Positions 10,344 to 20,499 of a stretch of DNA of 64,000 nucleotides are shown here, piece after piece. A program made the translations under genes and the position numbers. The DNA comes from Liopterus haemorrhoidalis (lineage: Eukaryota > Arthropoda > Insecta > Coleoptera > Dytiscidae): NCBI GenBank assembly GCA_963971575.1, contig OZ020624.1:13726625-13790624 (forward strand). Direction: 5' to 3'. Numbering within the stretch: the first letter of the stretch is position 1; each line of letters starts with the position of its first letter. The notes below the pieces were generated by a model. The model was given only the letters and a program-made list of their open reading frames with translations. It was not told the DNA's origin and made no database searches.

Positions 10344-10534
10344 ATAATAATAATAATAATAATAATAATAGTGCCAGATCCAGTGCCCGATCTGGCGTAA
10401 TTTCCGCGGCTGCATATCGCCAGGGTTTGGGATGCAGTCGTGTGTATTTAGCTCCACTAGTCTCTAGTATGACGCGGCTCAAAAGGTTTCTGAAGTTTGA
10501 GATTAGTGGACGCTTGTCAAGACCTGACAAACCC
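10344..10534 (-). repeat. 3' fragment of a LINE with TTA-repeat tail
   Basis: On the minus strand a short body ends in a GATCGGGC/GATCTGGC-type palindrome followed by a (TTA)n tail (AAT repeats at 10344-10370 on the plus strand). The body is only about 165 bp and is bounded on its 5' side by the tail of the next element. The family cannot be named. Confidence 0.45.
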
Positions 10535-10985
10535 CATAATAATAATAATAATAATAACTTTATTTACATTTTTTACATTGACCTATGTTATAAATGTAAA
10601 TAAGAAAATTTATTTCCAAAACCTATTATAATTTCTAAGACCTAATTTTTATACTTATTGACAATTTTATTTATATATACTATTTTTATCATTCTGTCCA
10701 GCATCACTAAGCTGAAGCTTGTCGCAATGTCTGGACAGAATAATGAACAAATTAACAGACTCAATGATAATAATTACATGTTATTATAGAGTAATATACA
10801 TATATTGAATAAATAATGCAATGGTTTCACTAGGGCATGTGCACAGGCTTTGATTATATATTAGGAATAAGGTCTTCCCCTATAGAGGATCTTGGTTTTA
10901 GTGTGTTGATAGTACGACGAAAACTGGTTTGGGTTTGTGGAGATGTTGGACTCACATTCTTTTAGGTAATCTAGATGTCTTATTT

Positions 10986-11300
10986 TTATTTTGATGTTGA
11001 CAGCGACCTGGTTTTTGGCACGCAATCATCAAGTATTGTATAAATTATGCAATAAATGTTGTCAACTCCTGCATCAGCATTTTCGGTATTGTGGTTTGTT
11101 AGTTCCGCATTCCAGTCAGTTGTAATAAGTGCCCTATATAATTTTTCAAAGTCAGCAATTTTGAAGTTGTATTTGTAATTGTTACGTGTTAGTTTTTCTT
11201 GTGAAATACTATACTTAATTTTGAAATGTAGGGCCGGATGAGACTTATCTTCACATATTAATGGGTCCAATGAGTGATGTGTCCGGGTTTCCAAATTCAA
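10986..11300 (-). pseudogene. ORF2 remnant (post-endonuclease segment) of the deleted LINE
   Basis: The frame holds SLDPLICEDKSHPALHFKI, which aligns in order with SDPLIVEDKLHPALNL in the fragment at 22443-22841 and includes the endonuclease-end histidine environment (SHPAL). The FEKLYRALITTDWN segment is also shared (FIQLYRDLAVVDWS). Downstream reverse transcriptase is absent. It directly follows the ORF1 stop, which shows where the deletion lies. Confidence 0.6.
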
Positions 11301-11305
11301 TCCAA

Positions 11306-12463
11306 TTAAAAATCAATTTTTTTCATTTCTGTTTCCAACTTCTTTTTATAAACTGAACACTCGGAGCTCCAGACGGGGTGGTTGACATCAAGTCTCATCT
11401 TTAATTTGTTAACTACATATACGCAGTTACTGCACTTTATTTCTGCATCTTCACAACGACAGTTGGACAATTCATGATTGCCAGTACACTTCGGGCATGA
11501 TGTATCGCTTCTGCAAACCTGGGCTTTGTGTCCATACTTGTTACATTTAAAACATCTTTCAATATTTATTGCGCCATATACTCTGCATCTATCCCAGCCG
11601 ATATTCACTCTTCCTTCTTCGGTCAGCCTGAAGTAAGATTCACCATCGACTTCCAAATACGCCATAAATTTATGATCGTTTCGGTTGTCTTTAGCGATAT
11701 GAACAACCTTTACCGTAACTTTATTGTTCAAACAATCATTTTGAGCTAATATTTTATATTCTATGTCTTCAGGTTCTAGTTTCTCAGATAGGCCGAATAT
11801 TTTAACCCTTGGAGCTTTCTTCTTTGGCACGGTTGCTACATAGTCTGTGCCTAACTTTTCGGTAACAGATTCTCTCAAGTTGTCTATTGCTTGTTGGTTC
11901 TTACATTCAATTGCTATCCCACCCTTGCTGATATTTCTTACACCTAGAACTGAGGCTGTTAGAGGGTCAATGTTTTTCCTAATGGCTTCTTTGGTAATAT
12001 CACTTCTCTGGTCGGATTTTTTCGGTTTGATTACTAGAACAGGATCTGATTTAGCTTTAGATTTTAGTTTGTCAGCATATGACACAGCTTCACTTCGCAT
12101 CTCGTTGTTTGCTTGAACATCTTCAGATATTTTTGCGATGAGTTTTTCCGTCGCTTCAGTTTTCCTATCCAAATTCTCCTCGGTCCGCTGTACTTTTCTA
12201 TCCACAACTTTAAGAGCTTCTTCCTGTTGACATATCTTGTCGTGAATTGCTTCCAACAGGTTTTTCATGGACCGTCCGTTACGCTCGATGCAATCTCCGC
12301 AGAACCAGCCAATGCACGCATTCGTCGTTCTGAACTTCCATTCATTATCTGGAAGACTCGCGCACTTAGAATGAAATGTGCGTTCACATATCCCAGAACA
12401 AATCACCAACTTATCAGTTCTCTTCACATCTGCTTTGCATTTTACACATGTCGCCATCGACAT
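11306..12463 (-). CDS. LINE ORF1: PHD-type zinc finger plus gag-like zinc knuckles
   Basis: This is a 385-residue frame from ATG. Residues about 7-60 form a C4HC3 PHD-like finger (CVKC...C...C..TFHSKC...WFCGDC). A coiled-coil-like charged region follows (about 65-130). The C terminus has CFKCNKYGHKAQVC and CPKCTGNHELSNC knuckles near residues 300-340. The same architecture appears in ORF1 at 53017-54192. It likely binds element RNA; the PHD finger could bind histone tails, which is inference. The frame is open although its ORF2 is gone. Confidence 0.8.
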   Translation of the reverse strand: MSMATCVKCKADVKRTDKLVICSGICERTFHSKCASLPDNEWKFRTTNACIGWFCGDCIERNGRSMKNLLEAIHDKICQQEEALKVVDRKVQRTEENLDRKTEATEKLIAKISEDVQANNEMRSEAVSYADKLKSKAKSDPVLVIKPKKSDQRSDITKEAIRKNIDPLTASVLGVRNISKGGIAIECKNQQAIDNLRESVTEKLGTDYVATVPKKKAPRVKIFGLSEKLEPEDIEYKILAQNDCLNNKVTVKVVHIAKDNRNDHKFMAYLEVDGESYFRLTEEGRVNIGWDRCRVYGAINIERCFKCNKYGHKAQVCRSDTSCPKCTGNHELSNCRCEDAEIKCSNCVYVVNKLKMRLDVNHPVWSSECSVYKKKLETEMKKIDF

Positions 12464-12539
12464 CTTAAATATTGTTGCACATGTATAATGCTATTATAAT
12501 AATTGCATATTTGCCAACATAGCAATATTATCGCAGGTA

Positions 12540-12780
12540 TTTCAACACGTCCGCACTCTACGAAGGTTCAAACGCTAATGAATACAATGAATGAAATGTA
12601 ATACAAGATACACTAACAGATGAACACTTTTACACACTATAAAATATGTAATGTAATTAAACTCAGTAGTCAGTTATTATCATAGTCAGATATTCGTCAG
12701 TTGTCAGTCACTAGTTAATATCAGTTAAATTGTATTGTATTCTAAATAAATTGTTTTTAAAAACCGATTCAACGATTGAA
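12540..12780. other. no recognisable feature
   Basis: AT-rich sequence with short TCAGT-rich repeats (CAGTAGTCAGTTA, GTCAGTTGTCAGTCAC). No coding frame or terminal repeat was found. An AATAAA occurs near 12746 but cannot be assigned to a gene. Confidence 0.4.
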
Positions 12781-12781
12781 G

Positions 12782-14640
12782 TTATATTTCTTCTATATAT
12801 TTCTTTAACCATCGGTTTTGTTGAAATTTGAGTACACGGTGTATTTTCGTTATTTTCATTCCGAGTTGTAGACATTGTTGCAAATTTCGATAGTATTTAA
12901 CATAATTTTTTTTATCGTACAAATTTGGAAATAATTTTGCAATCTTTGAGGTGGGACGTGGAAAATGTTCGGGGCATAAAGGCAGATCTTTATGCATTTT
13001 ATTTAATTCTAAGGGATATTCTAAATCCACCTCGAAAATATAGCCGGTATCAGATTCACAGGATAAATGTAATAAATCGATTTCATAAAAGTCCATTTCT
13101 GTTACCCACTCAAATTGAGCAAATAGTAAATTCATTCACATAGTTGCACCATACAAATTGTTAACATCGAAATACATTAGGTGAGATTCGGGCTCGTTGG
13201 GATTGTAATATTCACCCATAATTATTATTGGCTATCCCATATCTATTCGAACACTTTGACACACCACCCCGGATCCCTTTTTCCAAAAACAAAATTTTAT
13301 CAACATCAATCAATAATTCAAGCTCAATTTCGGTACACTTTAACATTGCGTCAAAAGAAAGCCCGGGTGCTGTGTAATAATGCAACGCATCCAATTGGTA
13401 CGTTTGTAAACAAGTACCCCGAAAAGCCTCAAAGACATCCGCTAATAATAATACATCCATCTTCAAGTAGAGGTCGTTGTTGTCACCCAATGTCTGGATG
13501 TTGACCGTATTCCAAACTTCTTGAGCATGCAAATAGTCTTCTTCACTTGTACTCTCATTTCCGAGGGAACTGAAGAATGCGGTTTGTGGTGGTAATTGTA
13601 CTTCATCAAGTTTTTCCCATGAATCGATGTACTCGTACGGGAACACACCTTTTCTTGTTGATAATTTAAATTCAGTTGTGGATGTGCAATGGGATCTGGT
13701 AATGGGCATCTCCAGATCCTTCAGGTAGGATGATAATTTATCAAGACTGCTTGCCATGAAACGAAACGAATCAATAAATCTGAATTTCACTCCTGTATTA
13801 GACACAAATTTCGTGAAAGATATGTATCGTTCTTTATTTATCGGTAGTAATGAAACAGATCCCGGTATCCCTTTAGCTATATTTTTAATAATGTGGTGTG
13901 CATCGTATCGTGAAAAATTATGAAATACTACAGGTATCGTGTGATTGGTATGATACTTAGAGTTACATGATTGATGTGCCACACCTCGGTAATTAGACGT
14001 CAAATGGCAATGGTGTCTGACCTTAATATTGTTTACATGAAAATTTTGGCGGTATATATGACATATTGACCGTTCGTGAACTGGTTTTGTTCCTCACGTG
14101 TTCATTTCTTCGGTAAATCGTTGCGCATTATTTGATCAATTTGCGTGGCGATGTTATTAATTAATATTAATGATTAAATTGGTAACCGGATAAATGCCTC
14201 ATCATAGGAGTATTTCATGTAATATCCTACGCTTGATGGAATATGTTTATGAGTGTTTATTGTGTTTTTCCCACTTTTGTCATCATCAATTTTTTCGAGA
14301 ATGGCCTCAATGTCCAAGTACAAAACGAAAGGTACTTTCTCTTGATTGCTGTCATTTTTTTATTTTAAACTTTTATGCGCTTCGTCGGGTAGTTCAATTC
14401 GCGTGCACGGGTTCACTATACGGCAATTTAGTAAATGTTCTTGTAAAGAAGTCTCGGTTTTGAATTGATTCAAACATCTATCGCACAAATATGTTTGACT
14501 GTGTGATTTGGAAATCTGTGAGGACAGTAATCTTGATAAATTCTTAATCCACATAAAGTGGTAATTTCGTGATGCTCTAATAAGCTCAACAATATCCCCC
14601 TCTTCCATTTCGTCTTCTTCTTCTTCTTCTTTTTTTTTTA
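12782..14640 (-). pseudogene. polB: protein-primed family B DNA polymerase, broken and truncated
   Basis: Reading on the minus strand, the frame at 14608-14360 has a C2H2-like finger (CDRCLNQF...HLLNC). It is followed near 14310 by PFVLYLDIEAIL, the Exo I motif of the 3'-5' exonuclease. The next part has CHLTSNYRGVAH near 14000, then VVFHNFSRYDAHHI (Exo II-like) and DLYLKMDVLLLADVFE (Exo III-like). Near 13160 MYFDVNNLYG is polymerase motif A. The frame ends near 12782 after LKFQQNRWLKKYI. The remaining palm motifs (YxDTD region) are absent. Frameshifts lie near 14170 and 13212 and a stop near 13144. This type occurs in Polinton/Maverick elements and related viruses or linear plasmids; no other Polinton gene was seen nearby. 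Confidence 0.8.
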
Positions 14641-15158
14641 ATTAGACAGTTACGTCCGTAAGATATAATATGATGAGGAAGTAAGGGGATTCGGACTGGT
14701 CAGAAATTAAAATTAATACAATATTTTAATTTCGCTAACGTTTCGATTTATTATGAAATCTTCATCAGAGCTAGAATAAAATGTAGCTATAATTTTTGAT
14801 GCAGTTTGTTTTTACAATATAAAGTTAGTGAAGTTAATTTTACAAAATTTAATCAATATCGAACTTCAACTAAATGTGAAAAATATGGTAATATAAAAAA
14901 ATGAAAATAAATAAATAAATAGATAAATAAATAAAATAATAATACAATAAACCACAAATTAAGATTTAACCTACTTAGGTTAAAAAGTCACAAAATAAAA
15001 TAAAATAGTCAGATAAATAAAATGCAACGTCCGCATAATGTGAGAGGTCATTGAACTTAGAGAAAATAATCCGTGAGCTAATCAAGTTTGAATAGGAAAA
15101 TAGTGATAGTTAAAATCATACAACTAGTGCAATCTACTAGAATAAAAGAAAAAAATAG

Positions 15159-15828
15159 TTAAAATTGTTTAAAAATATTGCAGTAGAGAGCGCTCATGTT
15201 GTCGCAATCAGTTTTAAAATTAACCACTTTATTATTTCTTTGTATATTAATACTTCTTCTAATAAGCTTCTTACTCAAATTGTAGACTGTCTCTAAAGTT
15301 TTTGTTTCTTCAAAATTTAAATTTATGTTCTGTTTGGAATGAATGGGTGCTAAGTGCTGTATTTTCCTTCTCATTTTTTAATTTTTCCTGACAACTATTT
15401 TTGTGTTGATATAAGCGTTGTTTGAGATATTGTTTGGTTTGCCCTATGTGACCTAAATCACACCCCTTACAAGGGATGTAATATACTACTGACGACATTT
15501 TTAACTTATCGGTATGGTTTTTAAGTCTGGAGTGAAGATCATTAACAGTCTTAAGATTATATAAAGCTATCTGTATGTTGAATGGTCTAAAAGGTTTAGC
15601 AATTTTAAAGGATTTGTTTTTAATGTTGGGGAATTTTAAGTATGAAAAGTTACTGTTGTTGTTAGAAAGAGTATTGTTAAGTGTGGCGTTACTGGGATTA
15701 TTGTACAAGATTCTATTGATGATACTTCTGGAAAAATTATTAGTGAGTAACATGTTATTAGCTTTTTTAAAAATTTCCTTATGGAATTTAGGGTCGCTTA
15801 AATTTAATTTGTTATGTTTAAATGATTT
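15159..15828 (-). pseudogene. Penelope-like C terminus: linker and GIY-YIG endonuclease
   Basis: The frame from about 15753 leads into SSVVYYIPCKGCDLGHIG, then QTKQYLKQRLYQHK. The YY-I and HIG strands, the central cysteine pair and the RLYQHK helix follow the Penelope-type GIY-YIG nuclease. A one-base frameshift near 15320 splits the tail, which continues in another frame to 15159 (EETKTLETVYNLS). The upstream half of the linker reaches the insertion at 15828 and continues at 17487 beyond it. Confidence 0.82.
15825..15828. repeat. 4-bp target duplication (ATTT), left copy
   Basis: ATTT at 15825-15828 recurs at 17487-17490, flanking an element that begins TGT and ends ACA. Penelope coding sequence continues on both sides. 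Confidence 0.85.
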
Positions 15829-16179
15829 TGTTGCGGGACGGACTCAGCCAGGGGATCGAACCCTGCGTGAGAGGCCACTACTACCGGCCGCGGCTAGCGT
15901 TGCGGCGAGTCTGAACTATGCGCGTCCGTTCTAGATGCCCCGAAAGATAAAACTTGGTTCCCCAGGGTTTGAAAAATAATAGTCGGACAGTTTGGATTTA
16001 TGGTTTTTATTAACAAAGAAAAATAATATGGTAAATAATAACAATGAGAAAAAAACAAAGATAATGAATAATAATCAATAAGAGATAACAATAAACAGGA
16101 AAGGAAGAGAGAGAAGGGAAAAGACGGGTCTATGCGTTGGTCGGCGTTCGTCGCTCGGTAGTGTCGCTCGACACTGTGT

Positions 16180-17031
16180 TCACGGCAGCGATGAAGAGCC
16201 GAACAGCTCGAATAGGCGGCGCCGTAATTTCCTGTTCTTCCTAGTTATTCCTGGAGTAGCTGGTGTTTTTAGTAGTTCTGAAGAGCAGCCTGCTTTCGGT
16301 GGGGTGGCCACCGAAGTAGGAGTGGTGACCGACAAGACCGGTGTGGTGCCCGACAAGGGTGACAGCGGCACTAGCGGGCGAGCTGTCGCCTTGAGCGGTG
16401 ATGGTGTCGGCGGTGGAAAACAGCGGGTCCTGGGGTCGTCTACCTCGTAGAGGGCCTTCCTCGCTGACTTCTTTAGGTCCTGGTACGGCCTAGAGGCTTC
16501 ACAAGCCCGTAAGTTACGTCGGTAGTTCCACGCAGCGGCGTGGAGACGGCGCGACTCGGTACCTCTCTTCTTGGGGGCCAGCGTAAACGGCTGAACTGCC
16601 GTGTGAGTGCTAGGCCTCGGTGTTGATGACGTCTGAGTCGTAGCGGTCTGTAGCGGCGCTACAGAACAGGCGACGACGGAAATCGGCGTGGACGTTGGCT
16701 TCTTGGTGCGGCGTGGGGCCGTGCGTTCGTAACAGGGGGTACGAACGTGGCGGCGGCAGGCAAGACGGCTACGGACGTAGAACGGTGCCAACGTAGCGAT
16801 AACTGATGTAGACTTGAAGCGAAGAGATGAGACGGTTGAAGATGTGAAGAAAACGGGCGTTGACGTGAAGCGAAGATGTGAAAATATATCGTGAAGCGGC
16901 AAAGTGAGAAAAGATCGTGGATACGTATCGACGAGGTCCGCTAAACCGTCAGCGAACGGGACACAGGCACGCCGAAGGCGATCAGCGCACTGTGTATACG
17001 TATGACAAGTACAGATAACAATCACAAGCAC
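16180..17031 (-). CDS. orphan Pro/Thr/Ser-rich protein in LTR-like element, copy A
   Basis: This is a 283-residue frame of unknown function. The N terminus has a hydrophobic stretch with Cys/His residues. The middle holds a basic region (RRLHAAAWNYRRNLRACEA, about residues 165-185), then DPRTRCFPPPTPSPL. A Pro/Thr-rich low-complexity part follows, and the protein ends RKNRKLRRRLFELFGSSSLP. The basic region, the DPR.R.FP motif and the R-rich FELFG end are all repeated in the same order in copy B (31457-32310), which argues for real coding. No known domain is recognised. Confidence 0.6.
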   Translation of the reverse strand: MLVIVICTCHTYTQCADRLRRACVPFADGLADLVDTYPRSFLTLPLHDIFSHLRFTSTPVFFTSSTVSSLRFKSTSVIATLAPFYVRSRLACRRHVRTPCYERTAPRRTKKPTSTPISVVACSVAPLQTATTQTSSTPRPSTHTAVQPFTLAPKKRGTESRRLHAAAWNYRRNLRACEASRPYQDLKKSARKALYEVDDPRTRCFPPPTPSPLKATARPLVPLSPLSGTTPVLSVTTPTSVATPPKAGCSSELLKTPATPGITRKNRKLRRRLFELFGSSSLP

Positions 17032-17261
17032 CGCTAAGGGGTGTCAGCGTTACTTGCAAAAGTTATTGTAGGTAAAAACAAAACAAAGAAATATATATGA
17101 AACAATAATATGTATAGCGTGTATAAATTCTTTCTTTATATTCGGTTAAACCGATAACTTCTTTTAACTCACTTGATAATAGATCGTAGGTGTTGACTGC
17201 TGGATAGCTTGCTGGATACCGTCTGATGGATACTGTCTGATGGATACTGTCTGATTCTCTA

Positions 17262-17280
17262 GTTGCTCGGGTTTTTATTC
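17262..17280 (-). promoter_or_regulatory. TATA-like box of LTR-like element copy A
   Basis: On the minus strand CCGAATAAAAACCCGAGC lies about 210 bp from the TGT end and about 230 bp before the ORF start. Copy B has TATAAAAGACGAG at the matching place. The pairing with an AATAAA near the ACA end suggests a complete transcription unit inside one LTR-like unit. Confidence 0.5.
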
Positions 17281-17486
17281 GGAGTCCGGTGTTTTACCCC
17301 CACTCCGAGCGGCTCTCCTATTGGCCGGGTTTGGTGACGGCTTAACTCGGATCCTGCGCTCTGATAGGCTCGGATTTTGAAGCGAGGAAATACCCAGTCG
17401 TAAATACTTAAGCTGCACGTGCAGGATTAGTGACGTCACGGAAAAAAACCTTTGTGTCAGGCACGTCCGTAGACTGCCTGGCGACA

Positions 17487-18092
17487 ATTTGACTAGTGCA
17501 CTTTTATTTTAATAAGGATGTTCCGATAGAAAATTTATAATGCGGCCTGAACTAGTGGGTTTGGAGTACCAATTAGTGGATAACGTACCATCTGTGTTAC
17601 GAATTAATAAAATGTCAAGAAATGGAATGGTGTTATTATTTTCAGTTTCTATTGTAAATTGTAAATTGTTATCAAACGAGTTAAAAATGTCTAGAACAGT
17701 GTTTATTTGATCAGATGGTATAGCTAGTATAGTATCATCAACGTAATATTTAATAAAAAGTATATTAAAAGGTAATTTTTTAACAGCAGTATCTATGAGT
17801 TCGTTTACCACTAAGTTGGCTAAGACTGGTGATGATGGGGCACCCATAGCAGTACCAAATAACTGTTGGTAATATTTATTATTGTACACAAAATAGCCAC
17901 TGTCAAACAGAAAATTTATAATAGTGATAAACGAATCCACAGATAGGTTAGTGTAGGTTGAAATGGTGTCCCATTCCTTGTATATGATAGAAGTAACTAG
18001 CTGTTGAGGGATATTAGTGAATAGTGATATTATATCTAAAGATATGAGTATGTAGCCATTAGGAAGGGTGATATTTTTAATAAAATTGATAT
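17487..18092 (-). pseudogene. Penelope-like reverse transcriptase fragment
   Basis: On the minus strand the frame reads ILISLDIISLFTNIP (first catalytic Asp), then FGTAMGAPSSPVLANL, YYVDDTILAIP (catalytic YVDD) and NNTIPFLDILLIR...SKPTSSGRIINFLSEHP. These are diagnostic of Penelope-type reverse transcriptases. A stop occurs at 17509-17511. The N-terminal part of the enzyme is missing beyond 18092. Confidence 0.9.
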
Positions 18093-18099
18093 GGACGGT

Positions 18100-19250
18100 C
18101 AGTCATAGTTGAAGGAGCGTTATCTTCTTCTCCAAACACATTTGCATCATAAGGCCAGAGTCCCGGTTTTTTAAATCCATTGCGTTCTGAACCGAAGCAG
18201 TTTTGGCGTACGCTCCCCCAAATAGTTTTTCCATGTCATATTGGTTTACAATTTTGCCTGGATGCATTTTTTGGAAGGTGTTTAACTCTTGTTCAAAATA
18301 TTTTTTGAGAGGCCCATATAATGGCTGCATTCGGTCAGTTGTGTGCGGTGCGAATGACAAAAAGATGGTGTGGTTTTTTGTCGCAAATTCCAAAGCTGGG
18401 TAATATTTATGTGACTCGTGATTATCGAGCAACAGTAACAGTTTTCTGGTTTTACTTGGACGAGCCTTCTCAACAAATATTTGCAAACAATTCAAAAAAG
18501 CTTATCCATGTATCAAACCATTGTCAGTCACAGTGACTTGTAAGCCTGGTAGGGCATTGTCTAGTAGTCGTTCCTTCATACGTTTACGAGCAAATATGAA
18601 AAAGGGTGGAACAAAGTTTCCCGCTGCATTACAGCAGCATATGACAGTGGTTAGTTGACCTCTTTCTGCACTGCATATTACTTCGACTTGCCTTTTGCCT
18701 TTAATAGACAAAACCTTGGGCGGTTTAATTGTATTGCTTTTTCTGCCACTCTCGTCCATATTATTTATTGTAGTTGCATCGAAATTGTGTTTTTCTAAAA
18801 GGCTCTAATAATTAGCATAATATAGCTCCACCTGCTGCCTGTTGAAGTCTCTTGTTCTTGCCAAAGATGTTGGCTCCGGCGCTTTTAGTATAATTTCTGG
18901 GAGTTTACGCTTGAAACCAGAAAACCAGTCGTCTCTAGCGTTTTTAAATGGATGAGAAAACTTATTTCTTGCTGCATAATCAAAAGCTAGTTCAAAAAAT
19001 CTGTCCGAGTTAGCCCAAAAAATAAGCTATCTAATTTTTTTAGATATGCACACAGCTCTTCTTCTTGTTCTGGACTGAAAACAGATTTTATTTTAATTTT
19101 CTTTATTTCAATTAACAGTTTTACATCAAGCTGACATAATTCAGTTATTCTATTATTTTGTACTAATACTTCTACGATTTTAACCCACTCGATCACAAGA
19201 TTAACAAAAAAAAAAAAAAAAAACACCGATAGCGCCATTCTCACAATCTT
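18100..19250 (-). pseudogene. pogo/Tigger-like DDE transposase, third catalytic Asp deleted
   Basis: The minus strand holds an N-terminal region (FSPEQEEELCAYLKKLDSLF near 19060), then MDESG...PPKVLSIKGKRQV near 18750-18690, LLLLDNHESH near 18440 (second Asp) and LSFAPHTTDRMQPLYGPLKK near 18330. Relatives have QPLD with four or so residues before YGP.K; here QPL is followed directly by YGPLK, so the third catalytic Asp is gone by in-frame deletion. Frameshifts and stops separate the pieces. Transposases of this type move by cut and paste. Terminal repeats were not identified. Confidence 0.8.
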
Positions 19251-19259
19251 CCTTTAATG

Positions 19260-20050
19260 GCGTTATAATAATATTTATTTTAAATGTTATTTTTTGAATT
19301 GAATTACTATTTTGAATATGGATAAACAATCTCGCTATTGTTTTGCTGAAGTCATACTAAACGAAAGATAAAAAAAAAATTATTTAGTTTATTTTTTGTA
19401 TCTTTTTTTTTATGTATGTGTTTTATAGTGAAACGTAAATTTTTTATTTTTCAGTATAAAACGCGAATAATTTTCTCAACATTTTCGGGCCCTCATTGCT
19501 TGGGGCCCCCAGCTTTGAGGGGTCTGACGGTATGATAGTTCCGCTACTGAACATATATAAAAAATGGTGAGTACTTTTATGGGGGGGGGGGCACTGCATT
19601 CGTAGGAAGTTGGTAGCATTAATAATTTGTCATCTCAGCATAAAGGCGCCTTGTAAGAATGTCTGCTCCAGGCGCCAAAATATCACCGCATGGCCCTGAT
19701 CAGCCAATCACAGCCCACAAGTCTCCAACAATAAAATTTTAGAGAAACAATACGATTTGTAAAAACTATTGTTGTAAAAAATTGAAGTAAAATGTATTTA
19801 CGATAAAAATGTAAATGTATTTTTTATAAGTAATTAATAAAAATGATCTAGAATAGAGGTTCTCAAACTTTTTTCTTCACGTACCACTTATGTGAATAAC
19901 GGAACAATCGCGTACCATGGACCGGTCTAGATCGAGAGTAAGTCACATTTTGACATGTTTTTGACATGTTGTCTAAAAAATAAATCGGTCATACATACTG
20001 GATTCGTACTTTTAGATTCTAGAACTAATTATATATCTACAAGGAAATGG
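19260..20050. other. non-coding AT-rich stretch with two hAT-like element ends
   Basis: No gene is seen. Near 19535-19549 the minus strand begins CAGTAGCGGAACTATCATA followed by GGGGGCCCC-rich sequence, resembling hAT terminal repeats, and 19857-19925 has GAGGTTCTCAAACTT and CGCGTACCATGGACCGG, also hAT-like. Partner ends were not found. A G10 run lies near 19580-19591 and a short AGGCGCC repeat near 19645-19680. Confidence 0.35.
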
Positions 20051-20051
20051 G

Positions 20052-20303
20052 TTGATAAAAGACAATTTTAAATGTAAAACTAGATCGTGCAGAAAAGCTT
20101 TTAAATTAAGAAAAAAAAAAAAAAAAAAAAATAGGATTGAGCCACTAAGACATAGTTTTTATTGTGGAAAATGTCACAAGGATTACTCAATATTAATTGA
20201 AACATTTTTTCACAAATTAAAAACAGCAGTAAGAGATGTTTTGTTGATAATGTTTTATTGGGCGCGCGACATAAGAGTGGGATATACTGCAGGGAGTATG
20301 TAA
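20052..20303 (+). pseudogene. possible Merlin/ISXO2-type transposase N-terminal fragment
   Basis: This 83-codon frame has NFKCKTRSCRKAFKLR, a long poly-lysine run from an A-rich tract, then FYCGKCHKDYSILIETFF and VRDVLLIMFYWARDI. A CxxxxC element followed by a hydrophobic L..IL..YYW-like helix recalls the N terminus of ISXO2/Merlin transposases. No DDE core follows. This is a weak assignment. Confidence 0.3.
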
Positions 20304-20346
20304 AAAAAAAAAAAATACAAATGTATAGATATTTTCGTCACATAAT

Positions 20347-20496
20347 CAGACCAATTCTGTTACTATGATCATAGTAACTAAATTTGTTACTATGAGCAAG
20401 GTCAGTTACTATCATGAATGAAAGTCATTATACTTTTTATAATATTTTATCCTGTAGTAACGTTACTACACAGTAACTTTTTACAGAATTGATCTG
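20347..20496. mobile_element. ~150-bp MITE with terminal inverted repeats
   Basis: CAGACCAATTCTGT at 20347-20360 is answered by ACAGAATTGATCTG at 20483-20496, an inverted repeat with one mismatch. The interior has smaller palindromes built on GTTACTA/TAGTAAC. No coding capacity and no sure target duplication; AAT on both flanks is possible. Confidence 0.6.
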
Positions 20497-20499
20497 AAT

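Larger units (their letters stand above)
10535..12500 (-). mobile_element. CR1/Jockey-like LINE with PHD-type ORF1, internally deleted
   Basis: The 3' end is an AAT repeat at 10535-10556, the 5' end lies near 12500. ORF1 is complete, but ORF2 is reduced to a short piece from the segment after the endonuclease; endonuclease catalytic motifs and all of the reverse transcriptase are missing. The retained ORF2 piece resembles the fragment at 22443-22841. The deletion makes this copy non-autonomous. Confidence 0.7.
15829..17486 (-). mobile_element. TGT...ACA solo-LTR-like element with internal ORF, copy A
   Basis: This 1658-bp element sits in the Penelope-like element between ATTT duplications. 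On the minus strand it starts TGTCGCCAGG and ends CGTCCCGCAACA. The ends are short imperfect inverted repeats, as in LTRs. It has a TATA-like box about 210 bp in, an ORF of 283 codons and an AATAAA about 180 bp from the end. The 4-bp duplication and termini fit a solo LTR of a BEL/Pao or Gypsy-type element. A related copy lies at 31100-37760. GC content is well above its surroundings. Confidence 0.8.
14650..18092 (-). mobile_element. Penelope-like element with GIY-YIG domain, split by an LTR-like insertion
   Basis: The minus strand reads reverse transcriptase (18090-17490), insertion (15829-17486), then GIY-YIG endonuclease (15828-15159) and a 3' non-coding part. Near 14740-14775 the 3' region has CTGATGAAGAT and CGAAACGTT, sequences typical of Penelope element ends. 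The element appears 5'-truncated at 18092, where pogo transposase sequence starts. A stop and frameshifts disable it. Confidence 0.85.

Noticed and set aside
10258..10530. Minus-strand protein with a poly-leucine stretch
   Set aside because: The leucines come from the AAT repeat of a LINE tail. No family motif supports coding.
20052..20303. Intact small zinc-ribbon gene
   Set aside because: The middle is an A-tract-coded lysine run and no catalytic part follows. Listed only as a weak transposase fragment.
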